From Nocardioides sp. TF02-7 (GTDB lineage: Bacteria; Actinomycetota; Actinomycetes; Propionibacteriales; Nocardioidaceae), in contig NZ_CP092535.1 in the NCBI RefSeq assembly GCF_022437945.1, forward strand, positions 3,782,001 to 3,846,000: DNA of 64,000 nt, in the 5' to 3' direction. Both the position numbers and the translations under genes were made by a program. Position 1 is the stretch's first letter, and the number at the start of each line of letters is the position of its first letter. Shown here piece by piece: positions 52,787 to 60,585 of the stretch. The notes below the pieces were generated by a model. It worked only from the letters and a program-made list of their open reading frames with translations, was not told where the DNA came from and searched no databases.

Positions 52787-52930
52787 ATGACCATGAACAT
52801 CGTGATCTCAGCGCTCGTCGGAGCGCTCGCGTCGGCGGCCGTGCTCGTGGCCGGCGTCAACGCCTACCAGAACAGCAGCGCCCAGAAGCCGGTCTCGGAG
52901 GCCGAGCTCTACACCTACTCCAGCGAGTAG
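52787..52930 (+). CDS. DUF2613-like small membrane/secreted peptide
   Basis: This 47-residue peptide has one N-terminal helix (NIVISALVGALASAAVLVAG) and a short polar tail (NAYQNSSAQKP, ending ELYTYSSE). A GGGAGGGGAC ribosome-binding site lies 7 bases before the ATG, and a strong hairpin follows the stop. In mycobacteria a DUF2613 protein is encoded next to aftD, and this gene has the same place and shape. Sequence similarity to DUF2613 is only general, so the family call is by context. It is too short for most gene callers. Confidence 0.65.
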   Translation: MTMNIVISALVGALASAAVLVAGVNAYQNSSAQKPVSEAELYTYSSE

Positions 52931-52935
52931 CACCG

Positions 52936-52974
52936 GCCGGTCGTCCGCGGCTGGGGAGCCCGCGGACGACCGGC
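52936..52974 (+). terminator. Strong hairpin after the small peptide gene
   Basis: GCCGGTCGTCCGCGG (52936-52950) pairs exactly with CCGCGGACGACCGGC (52960-52974), a 15-bp stem with a 9-base loop. It starts 6 bases after the stop of the 47-residue peptide gene. There is no T-run. Confidence 0.65.
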
Positions 52975-53029
52975 GTCTCAGGCGTCCTCGAGGGACGCGT
53001 CTCACTGCAGACGGCTTGGGAGGGCCCGG

Positions 53030-53861
53030 ATGCTGCACATCGTCATACCCGCGTACAACGAGGAGTCACGGCTGCCACGGACGCTGCACGCCTTGCGCCG
53101 GCACGTGGTGGACCGCCGCGGGGTCCTCGGGGCGGTCGGGGTGGTCGTCGTCGACAACGCGAGCACGGACCGGACGGCCGAGGCTGCGCTGGCGGCGAGC
53201 ACCCCGGCGCTGCCGGTGCGCGTCGTCGCTTGCCCCGAGCGGGGCAAGGGGGCTGCGGTGCGGGCCGGGCTGCTGGCGACCGACGCCGAGCTCGTGGCGT
53301 TCATGGACGCCGACGGGGCCACGGCGCTGGACGCGCTCGACGAGGCCTGCCGCCGGGTGCAGCTCGGCGCCGACGCGGTCATCGGCTCCCCGCGCCCTCG
53401 CCGGCTCCGTCACGACCGCCCGCACCTGCGCCACCCGGGCGGCGGGCGCCGCCTGCTACCGGATGCTGGCGCGCCGGCTCGTGCCCGGGGTGGCCGACAC
53501 CCAGTGCGGGTTCAAGGTCCTGCGCGGTGACCTGGCGCGCCGCGTCGCGGGCGCCCTGACCGCCCGCGGCTTCTCGTTCGACGTCGAGCTGCTCGTGCGG
53601 CTGCGTGCCGTCGACGCCCGGATCGACGAGATCCCGGTGGTCTGGACCGACGTGCCCGGCTCGACGTTCGTGCCGATGCGGCACGGCGCGGCGGCGTTCT
53701 CCGAGCTCGCGGCGATCGCCTGGCGCACCCGCCGGCTCGTCGCGCCGCCGCTCGGTGGCGCCGGCACGACCGGATCGCCGTCGCCCGTGGCACTCCCGGC
53801 ACCCGTGGCTCTCCCGGCGGCGCTCACCCCGGTGGTCCTGTCCGCGATGAGGGAGCACTGA
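53030..53861 (+). CDS. Family 2 glycosyltransferase, dolichyl/polyprenyl-phosphate sugar synthase-like (one indel)
   Basis: The 276-residue enzyme has the GT-A fold of polyprenyl-phosphate glucosyl/mannosyl transferases: HIVIPAYNEESRLPRTLHAL, VVVVDNASTDRTAEAAL, ERGKGAAVRAGLLAT, and the metal site VAFMDADGAT. After the frame change VADTQCGFKVLRGDLARR and GFSFDVELLVRL follow, typical of the ALG5-like group. Such enzymes load a sugar on a lipid carrier used by GT-C enzymes such as those upstream. An extra C near 53389-53392 breaks the frame. Confidence 0.88.
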
Positions 53862-53862
53862 C

Positions 53863-55114
53863 ATGGCCGGCCGCTCGGCGCTCGCGCCGCTCGCCGGCCG
53901 CCGGGTCGTCGTCGTCAACTGGCGCGACCTCGACCACTCCCTCGCGGGCGGGTCGGAGATCTACGCGTGGCACCTCGCGCGCGCACTCGCCGAGGGCGGC
54001 GCCGACGTCGAGCTCGTCACCGCGCGCGAGCCGGGCCAGGCCCGGTCCGAGCACCGGGACGGCATCGCCGTGCACCGCCACGGCGGCCCGCTCGGGTTCT
54101 ACCCCCTCACCGCCGTGCGGCTGCTGCGTCGTCGCCGCCGCATCGACGCGGTCGTCGACCCGTCGTGCGGCCTGCCGTCGTTCGCGCCGCTCGTCGTGCG
54201 CCGGCGCACGCCGGTGGTGCTGGTGCTCCACCACGTGCACCAGGACCAGTTCGGAGCACACTTCCCGGCGCCCGTCGCCGCGTTCGGCCGCTGGCTGGAG
54301 CGGGTGCTGATGCCGCTCGTCTACCGGCGACGCCGGGTGGTGGCGGTGTCGGAGTCGACGCGTCAGGAGATGCGGCGCCGGCTCGGCTGGACCGGGCCGG
54401 TCGGGCTGCTCGAGAACGGCGCCGACCTCCCGCCCGCCGGGGCGGTCGATCCCGGCCGGAAGGACCCGGAGCGGGTGGTGGTGCTCGGCCGCCTGGTCGC
54501 CCACAAGCGGGTCGACCTGGTGCTGCGCGCGGTCTACGCCCTCACGCTGCAGCTTCCGGGGGTCCGGGTCGACCTCGTGGGTCGCGGCCCCGAACGTGAG
54601 CGGCTCGAGCGGCTCGCCGCGCATCTCGGGCTGACCGACCGGGTGACCTTCCACGGCTTCGTGGACGAGGAGCGCAAGGCCCAGCTGCTGGCCCGGGCAT
54701 CGGTGCACGTGTGCGCGTCCGACGCCGAGGGCTGGGGCCAGGCGGTCGTCGAGGCGGCGGCGTACGGCGTGCCGACCGTCGCCCGCGACGTGCCGGGGGC
54801 TGCGCGACTCGGTCCGGCCCGGCGAGACCGGGTGGCTGGTCCCCGACACCCCGGCCGATCTCGAGGAGGTGCGCCGCCGGCTGACCGCCGGGATCGCGCA
54901 CGCCCTCGCGGAGGCCGCCGACCCCGCCGTCCGCAGCGCCCGGGCCGAGGCCTGCCGCGCCTGGGCGGCCAAGCACGACTGGGCGCAGATGCGCCGGCAG
55001 GCGCTCGACCTGGTCGTGGCAGAGCTCGCGGACCGCGCACCGGCGCGGTCCCGTCACCACCGTCCGCGCGACCGGCGCGAGACCGTCATGGGAGGAACAA
55101 CATGCGTCGACTGA
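53863..55114 (+). CDS. Family 4 glycosyltransferase (one indel)
   Basis: The 416-residue GT-B enzyme has an N-terminal acceptor half (VVVVNWRDLDHSLAGGSEIY with AWHLARAL) and a GT4 donor half: VVVLGRLVAHKRVDLVLRAV, VDLVGRGPERERLERLA, HGFVDEERKAQLLARA and CASDAEGWGQAVVEAAAYG. The last is the E-x7-E motif of retaining GT4 enzymes. An extra G near 54797-54801 breaks the frame before DSVRPGETGWLVPDTP. The stop lies 13 bases inside the next gene. The sugar is unknown. Confidence 0.88.
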
Positions 55115-56082
55115 TCGGACCCATCCTGGTCGGGCTGGGGGTGTTCCTCATCGTGGCCGCCGTACTGGTGCGGTTCTACGCCTACCCGACGCTCGCGCGG
55201 GTGCCGGACGGGTACAACAGCGAGACCAACCTCGAGGCCGCGGGCGCGCAGATCTTCAACTCCGACCCGGAGGTGCTCGCACCCGAGACGCACGACCTGG
55301 TCATCACGTCGAAGACCAGCGAGGACGCCGAGGCCGATGCTCCCGACGACGTGACGGTCTGGGTCAACGTGGTGACCACCGACCGGGCCGACGGCAGCAA
55401 CTTCCAGCGCTCGACCGAGCGGGCGGCCTTCGACGTCGTCACCGGCGAGGGCGTCGACTGCGAGCCCTGTGACACGTGGATCGAGCGGGTCGAGGGCGAG
55501 GACGTCGTGCGCGACCCCACGGTGTTCGAGGGACAGGTCTACAAGTTCCCGTTCGGCACCGAGAAGGAGGACCACGACGTGTGGGACGGCTCGGTGGGGG
55601 AGGCGGTGACCGCCACCTACGAGGGCGAGGAGGAGATCCAGGGGCTCACGGTCTACAAGTTCGTCCAGCAGGTCGAGCCGACCGTCATCGAGACCCGGGA
55701 GGTGCCCGGCTCGGTGTTCGGCGCGTCCGAGCCCGTCGTGCAGGCCGAGATGGTCTACGAGATGACCCGCACCTTCTACGTCGAGCCGCAGACCGGGTCG
55801 CCGATCCACCGCGTCGAGGAGCGCAACCAGGAGCTGGTCCACGACGACGTCCGGGTGCCGGCGTTCGTCGGCACCGTGCAGTACACCGACGAGCAGGTCG
55901 ACTCGAACGTCGACGAGTACGACACGAAGGCGATGCTGCTGTCGGGGAGCAAGGTGCTGTACCCGCTGCTGCTGGTGGTGCTGGGTCTGGTGCTGATCGG
56001 GCTCGGGCTGGTCATCAACCGGCGGGTCGAGGGCGAGGAGGCCGGCACCGGGGAGCACGACCGGCCGCTCGCGACCGTCTGA
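55102..56082 (+). CDS. DUF3068 (PorA-family) membrane-anchored protein
   Basis: The 326-residue protein has an N-terminal helix (LIGPILVGLGVFLIVAAVLV), a large exterior domain and a C-terminal helix (VLYPLLLVVLGLVLIGLGLV). The pattern YNSETNLEAAGAQIFN, a central Cys pair (DCEPCDTW), TREVPGSVFG and MTRTFYVEPQTGSPIHRVEE fits DUF3068, which databases call PorA-family porin. A pore role is not proven. A GGGAGGAAC ribosome-binding site precedes the ATG. It is linked with glycosyltransferases in many actinobacteria. Confidence 0.85.
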   Translation: MRRLIGPILVGLGVFLIVAAVLVRFYAYPTLARVPDGYNSETNLEAAGAQIFNSDPEVLAPETHDLVITSKTSEDAEADAPDDVTVWVNVVTTDRADGSNFQRSTERAAFDVVTGEGVDCEPCDTWIERVEGEDVVRDPTVFEGQVYKFPFGTEKEDHDVWDGSVGEAVTATYEGEEEIQGLTVYKFVQQVEPTVIETREVPGSVFGASEPVVQAEMVYEMTRTFYVEPQTGSPIHRVEERNQELVHDDVRVPAFVGTVQYTDEQVDSNVDEYDTKAMLLSGSKVLYPLLLVVLGLVLIGLGLVINRRVEGEEAGTGEHDRPLATV

Positions 56083-56083
56083 C

Positions 56084-56913
56084 GTGGTGTCGCTTCCGGG
56101 CAGCCGAGCGGTCCGGGGGACGAGGGAGCGGCTGCGGTCGTTCCGGGAGCGCCGGATCGACCTCCCGGTCGGCCCGGACGACCTCGTCCTCGACGTCGGC
56201 AGCGGCGACAAGCCGTCGTGGCGCGCCGACGTGCTCCTCGACCGCTACCCGGACGACGCGTACGCCGGGCAGCGGTCGGGCACCGGCCGCACCCGCGTCG
56301 TCCGCCCGCTCTTCGACGCCGACGCCGCCGCCATGCCGTTCGCCGACGGCGTCTTCGACTACGCGATCTGCTCCCACGTCCTCGAGCACGTGACCGACCC
56401 GGTCGGGGTGGTGCGCGAGCTGACCCGGGTCGCGAGGGCCGGCTACATCGAGGTCCCCGAGGCCGCGGCCGCCAAGATCGTCGACTTCCCCCAGCCACCT
56501 CTGGTGGTGCCGCCTCGACGACTCGACCCTGCCGCCGACGCTGGTGATGACGGCCAAGCAGGCGCCCGCCTTCGACCCCGAGATCGAGGCCTACCTCGAC
56601 CGCTCGGGCCTGGCCGGCCCGGTCAAGCGCCTGATCGACACCAAGCACCACCTCAACGTGATCTCGTTGCGCTGGCACGGCTCGCAGCCGATCAGGGTCG
56701 AGGGCGAGCTGGCCCCGGAGTTCGTCGAGCAGACCGTCACCGCCGACGCCCACCACCGCGGCACCGAGGCGCTGGTCGCTCGCGCGATGACCACCGTCCT
56801 CACCGCCCGCCGCGCGCCACGCGACCGGGCGATCCGGTTCGACGACGTCGTCAAGCCCCGACCTCCGCCGCGGCGACGGGTCGCTGCTCGAGCCGCGGGT
56901 CTACCGGCTGTAG
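56084..56913 (+). CDS. SAM-dependent methyltransferase of the envelope cluster (two indels)
   Basis: The 275-residue protein has a class I methyltransferase fold: LVLDVGSGDKPSWRADVLLD (SAM-binding Gly-rich loop), AAAMPFADGVFDYAICSHVL and EHVTDPVGVVRELTRV. After the first frame change SHLWWCRLDDSTLPPTLV and LDRSGLAGPVKRLIDTKHH follow, typical of a family near cell-wall glycosyltransferases. Extra C bases near 56490-56494 and 56848-56851 break the frame. The GTG start is 1 base after the DUF3068 stop. Confidence 0.85.
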
Positions 56914-57226
56914 GGCGGTCTCCGCGGTGGTCGCGGTGGTCGCGGCGGTTGGTTGATTGCTCGGGCGCCGGGTTGCTTCGGGTCGACGTGCCGCCCGGGG
57001 ACGTCATACGGATCGTGGGCGATCGCCCTCGGCACGTATGACGTCCGCGGCTGGCGCTGGGCGGAAGCGCAGGAGCCCGGGTTGTGCGGTTGATCGCGGT
57101 CATCTGGTGACGGGGATCCACCGCGCAGGCCCGCGAGGCGGTGACTGGGCATGCCGCTGGCCCCGCCGAGTCCGGCGGGGTGCGGGGCGCGGGAGCTACT
57201 CCTCGAGCGGGTCGGCGCCCGGCTCA
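56914..57226. other. Intergenic region between convergent genes
   Basis: These 313 bases hold copy 3 of the 46-bp palindrome at 57000-57045 and short CGCGGTGGT repeats at 56926-56948. I see no gene in it. Confidence 0.6.
57000..57045. repeat. 46-bp palindrome, copy 3
   Basis: GACGTCATACG (57000-57010) and CGTATGACGTC (57035-57045) flank the core GGGCGATCGCCC (57017-57028). It has the same length and core offset as copies 1 and 2. It lies 86 bases past the methyltransferase stop. Confidence 0.92.
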
Positions 57227-58603
57227 TCAGCGGCCGGGTGGAGGGGCGCGGGTGCCGGCAGCGGTGACGAGGTAGCGGTGCCGAGACGGACTGGTCCACA
57301 GGTAGACCGTGGGGGCGAGTCGTTCGTAGCTCCAGCCGGCGTGGGTCTTCGCGCGATGATGCCCTCGGCACAGGGCGGCTTCGTTGCACGGACACGTCAC
57401 CCCGCCTTGGGCGTGGGGGACGGTGTGGTCGACGTCGCAGCGTTCGGCGCGCTTGGTGCAGCCGGGGAACACGCAGTGGTGGTCGCGCTGCACGACGATC
57501 CTGCGGTGCCGGTCGGGGATCTCGTAGGCGTCGATCGGCTCGCAGCCGGCGAGGTCGAGGACGGGGCGGACGATGATCCGCCCCGCCGCACCACACCACT
57601 GGCGGATCTGCTCGGCGGTGACGGGGACCTGCAGGTTCTGCAACCGACCCACGCAGGCGCCCTCGTCATGCGCGGCGCGATCGGTGAGTGCGTCCTGCGC
57701 GAGGTGGACGAACAGCTCGATGCCGCGTCCGCCGACCGGGCGCGGATGGGCCGGCTGCTCGCTGTCGGTGGTGAGGTCGAGGGTGAGCTGGTCGCGGGCG
57801 ATCTCACCGACCGCCTTCGACCGACGCACGTCGAGGGAGTCCTCATCACCCAGCGACGCGAGCTCACGAGCTTTGCCGCTGACCGCACGTTCGAGGTCGA
57901 GCGCGTCGGCGAGGTCGAGCACACCGTCGACCGCACCACACCCTCGGTGCCGGCGTGGTCGAGGTCGATGTCGAATCGTCGCGTCTCCTCCGCGCGCTGG
58001 CGGCGGGCTTCGGCGAGGTCGGGCTGGAACCGGGTGATCGCTTCTTCGACGAGGCGGTCGATCTGCGCCCACGAGCAACCCGCGGCGAACGGGGCGAGAT
58101 GGTGGTCGACGAACCCGACCGCTTCGTGGTTGAGGAGTCGGGTCTGGTCGGCGATCCGCAGCGCCTTCCACACCGGCACCAACCCCCTCCCCGACCTTGG
58201 CCCAGATCTGCGGCAGGCGGTGGCTCAGCTCCACAACGCAGCCCACGTAGGAGCGGGCCGAGTCCAGGGAGCGGCCGAGGATCGGGGCGAGCTCGATGAT
58301 CGCGAAGTCACTGATCAACGGCGCCCCCTCGCCCGCGACCGGCAGCCCCGTGTCCAGGCCCCGCTCGGTCAACGTCGCCGCGCCCTCAGCGGAGCTGATG
58401 GTGTTGAGGTTGGCCCAGTGCGCGATCCGCTGCACCAGGGCGAGCTCGCGAGCCGCGAGGACCGCCCGGTCCTCCGCGACCAGGTCGAGCAGCTCGTGGG
58501 TGAACGTCTTCACCGGCACCTCGGCGACCGCAGGCTCGGTCTCGACCACCCGCGCCGCAGTCGCGGCGGGGAGGTCGAAGAGCGGCGCGGTCCCGAGTTC
58601 CAT
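57227..58603 (-). CDS. DUF222-HNH endonuclease family protein (two indels)
   Basis: The 458-residue protein has a DUF222 N-terminal region (TFTHELLDLVAEDRAVLAAR with HWANLN) and a C-terminal HNH domain: RIVVQRDHHCVFPGCTKRAE, CDVDHTVPHAQGG, then LCRGHHRAKTH. The two CxxC-type Cys pairs and the catalytic His fit HNH nucleases. It resembles the 13E12-type repeat proteins that are multi-copy in many actinobacteria. The middle part (VPVWKALRIADQTRLLN to DLDHAGTEG) is in another frame between an extra base near 58190 and a missing G near 57940. Its biological role is not known. Confidence 0.87.
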   Translation of the reverse strand: MELGTAPLFDLPAATAARVVETEPAVAEVPVKTFTHELLDLVAEDRAVLAARELALVQRIAHWANLNTISSAEGAATLTERGLDTGLPVAGEGAPLISDFAIIELAPILGRSLDSARSYVGCVVELSHRLPQIWAKVGEGVGAGVEGAADRRPDPTPQPRSGRVRRPPSRPVRRGLLVGADRPPRRRSDHPVPARPRRSPPPARGGDATIRHRPRPRRHRGCGAVDGVLDLADALDLERAVSGKARELASLGDEDSLDVRRSKAVGEIARDQLTLDLTTDSEQPAHPRPVGGRGIELFVHLAQDALTDRAAHDEGACVGRLQNLQVPVTAEQIRQWCGAAGRIIVRPVLDLAGCEPIDAYEIPDRHRRIVVQRDHHCVFPGCTKRAERCDVDHTVPHAQGGVTCPCNEAALCRGHHRAKTHAGWSYERLAPTVYLWTSPSRHRYLVTAAGTRAPPPGR

Positions 58604-58939
58604 GAGACCTAGTCAACACGCCGCCACCGACACCGCCATGCGGCCAGAACCCTGCTGTGGACAGGCATCCAGCGCATCCCGGCCTGTGGACGACAAGTGG
58701 GCCGAACACCCCTCTGCCACCCGCGACGCCGGCCGACAACGCCGCGCAACCCCCTCGTCGTACCCGTCTCGACCCCGACCCCAGAACGTCGACCCAAGAC
58801 GACCTGGCACCCGGTCGGAGCCACCAGCCAAGCGCCGCGACCACCGCGGCGAGCGCCCACACTTCCTCGTCCTTCCCAGCGGCGACGCGCGGTGCGGCGT
58901 CCGAACCTCGTGCGATCGCCGTCTGAGAGTGTGTCGCGC
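58604..58939. other. Intergenic region, no gene seen
   Basis: These 336 bases between the divergent DUF222-HNH and OsmC genes hold no convincing frame. Two TGTGGAC motifs (58656, 58685) resemble DnaA boxes but stand alone. Confidence 0.5.
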
Positions 58940-59371
58940 ATGAGCGACAACACCCTGCGCAGCGTCGACCTGGCCCGCATCGGCGACGGGAAGTACCGGG
59001 CGACCAACGTCCGCGGCGGCGAGATGCTGGTCGGCGCCATGGACGACCAGGATCCGACGTTCACGCCGGTGGAGCTGCTGCTCGTCGCGATCGCCGGCTG
59101 CAGCGCCACCGACGTCGAGTTCATCACTCGCAAGCGCGCGACGAGCACGTCGTTCGACGTCCGGGCCGAGGGGAACAAGGTGCGTGACGAGCAGGGCAAT
59201 CACCTGGACGGGCTGCGGTTGACCTTCGACGTCCATTTCCCGGCGGGCCCCGAGGGTGACGCCGCCAGGGGCGTGCTCCAGCGGGCGATCGAGCAGAGCC
59301 GCGACCGGTTGTGCACGGTCAGCCGCACGGTCCAGCTCGGCGCGGGCGTGGAGTACCGGCGCGCCGACTGA
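58940..59371 (+). CDS. OsmC-family protein
   Basis: The 143-residue protein has the OsmC/Ohr fold pattern. PVELLLVAIAGCSATDVEFI carries the first conserved Cys region, and RAIEQSRDRLCTVSRTVQLG carries the second Cys near the C-terminus. Members reduce organic hydroperoxides with the two Cys. The YhfA-like form without the Glu/Arg of Ohr is possible, so peroxidase activity is inference. It starts with ATG after a 336-base gap. Confidence 0.88.
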   Translation: MSDNTLRSVDLARIGDGKYRATNVRGGEMLVGAMDDQDPTFTPVELLLVAIAGCSATDVEFITRKRATSTSFDVRAEGNKVRDEQGNHLDGLRLTFDVHFPAGPEGDAARGVLQRAIEQSRDRLCTVSRTVQLGAGVEYRRAD

Positions 59372-59416
59372 CGGATGTGGATCGTCGCGCCGATCCGCCC
59401 GGACCGGCCTATTGGC

Positions 59417-59778
59417 TCACGCCGCCCGCGCCGCCCGGTTCGCGACGCGGGTGACGCCGACAGCGCCGAGCAGGACGCCTCCGTAGCCGAGGACGAAGAG
59501 GCCGATGGTGACGGGGTGCGGCGAGACGCCGTGGGGAGCAGCGCGGACGCTGCCAGCGCCAGGGCGGTCCCGACGGTCACGTCGGCCACGAGCCGCCCCG
59601 GCCGTGCTGCGGCGCGGTGCGCGGCGTTCCACGCCCGGTCCGACGCACGGGTGGCAGACGTGCGGATGCCGACCAACCCGTTGCGGGGGAGCGTGCCGCG
59701 CAGACCGGCTCGCGCGACGAACCTCAGGACCACGCTGACCACCAGGAGGCCCCACGCGCCGCTGAGCGCCATCACCAT
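59417..59778 (-). CDS. SdpI-family small membrane protein (one indel)
   Basis: The 120-residue protein has three helices: LSGAWGLLVVSVVLRFVA, LVADVTVGTALALAASALL and VTIGLFVLGYGGVLLGAVG. Between the first two lies the SdpI motif LPRNGLVGIRTSATRASDRA. SdpI in Bacillus gives immunity to the SdpC toxin, but in actinobacteria such proteins are of unknown role. A base is missing near 59535. It lies 4 bases downstream of the minus-strand methyltransferase gene and is probably co-transcribed. Confidence 0.78.
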
Positions 59779-59782
59779 GCGG

Positions 59783-60484
59783 TCACCCCGGCTTGCGCCC
59801 GACGAGGACCAGGCTGACGCCCGGCAGCCGCCGCAGCGGCAGCACGCGCTCCAGCGCGACGGTGGCGCGCAGGCCGGCGTTGAGGGCGGGGTGCACCGGC
59901 TCCATCTCGCTCTCCGCCGTGTCCCGCTTGCGCCGGCGGGCCCGGACGACGGGGCGCAGCAGCACGTTCCACGACCACACGTCCTCGACCTGCAGCCCGG
60001 CGCCCGCGACGAGGCCGGCGAGCTCGTCGCGCTCGTAGCGCCGGTGGTGGCCGAGCGCGACGTCGTGGCCGCTCCACAGGCGCATCGAGCACGGCACCGC
60101 CACCAGCAGCCGGCCGTCGGGGCGGAGCACCCGTGCGGTCTCGGCGGCGACGGCACGGTCGTCCTCGACGTGCTCCCACACGTCGGTGGACATGACGAGG
60201 TCGAACGACGCGTCGCCGAAGGGCAGGCGGGTCGCGTCACCGCGGACCACGGTGAGCCCGCGGCCGGCGGCGATGCGCGCACCGGCGGGGGAGCGCTCCA
60301 CGCAGCTGACCGTCCACCCGAGGTCACGCAGGACCGCCGCGTTGCCGCCGCTACCGGCGCCGACGTCGAGCGCCCGGCCGGGCGACCAGGCAGCGGCCGT
60401 ACGACGCACCAGCGCGCGCCGCTCGGCGTACCACCAGTGCCGCTGCTCGAGCCGCGCCGACTTGGCGATCTCCTCCTCGTCCAC
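59783..60484 (-). CDS. Class I SAM-dependent methyltransferase
   Basis: The 233-residue protein begins with the WWYAERRALVRR motif seen in sugar- or lipid-type methyltransferases. It has the SAM loop ALDVGAGSGGNAAVL, RLPFGDASFDLVMSTDVWEH (motifs II-III) and GRLLVAVPCSMRLWSGHD. The GTG at 60484 has TAGGCT 6 bases upstream on the minus strand. Its substrate is unknown. Confidence 0.87.
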   Translation of the reverse strand: MDEEEIAKSARLEQRHWWYAERRALVRRTAAAWSPGRALDVGAGSGGNAAVLRDLGWTVSCVERSPAGARIAAGRGLTVVRGDATRLPFGDASFDLVMSTDVWEHVEDDRAVAAETARVLRPDGRLLVAVPCSMRLWSGHDVALGHHRRYERDELAGLVAGAGLQVEDVWSWNVLLRPVVRARRRKRDTAESEMEPVHPALNAGLRATVALERVLPLRRLPGVSLVLVGRKPG

Positions 60485-60490
60485 GGCGGG

Positions 60491-60496
60491 AGCCTA
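60491..60496 (-). promoter_or_regulatory. Putative leaderless -10 element of the methyltransferase gene
   Basis: On the minus strand TAGGCT is followed by 6 bases and the GTG start at 60484. Confidence 0.4.
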
Positions 60497-60520
60497 GGGG
60501 CGTGTGCCCACCCCGGGGAA

Positions 60521-60559
60521 CGACACGGGGCACCAGCATCACGCTGGTGCCCCGTGTCG
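60521..60559 (-). terminator. Perfect 17-bp hairpin after the repeat-protein gene
   Basis: CGACACGGGGCACCAGC (60521-60537) pairs exactly with its complement at 60543-60559, with a 5-base loop. It lies 26 bases past the stop of the minus-strand thrombospondin-repeat gene. There is no T-run on either side. Confidence 0.7.
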
Positions 60560-60585
60560 GTGGTTCCGCGGTCAGCGGCCCCGGC

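Noticed and set aside
58656..58693. Two TGTGGAC motifs like DnaA boxes between the HNH and OsmC genes
   Set aside because: Two motifs alone, no AT-rich unwinding region, and no dnaA, dnaN or parAB nearby, so this is not an origin.
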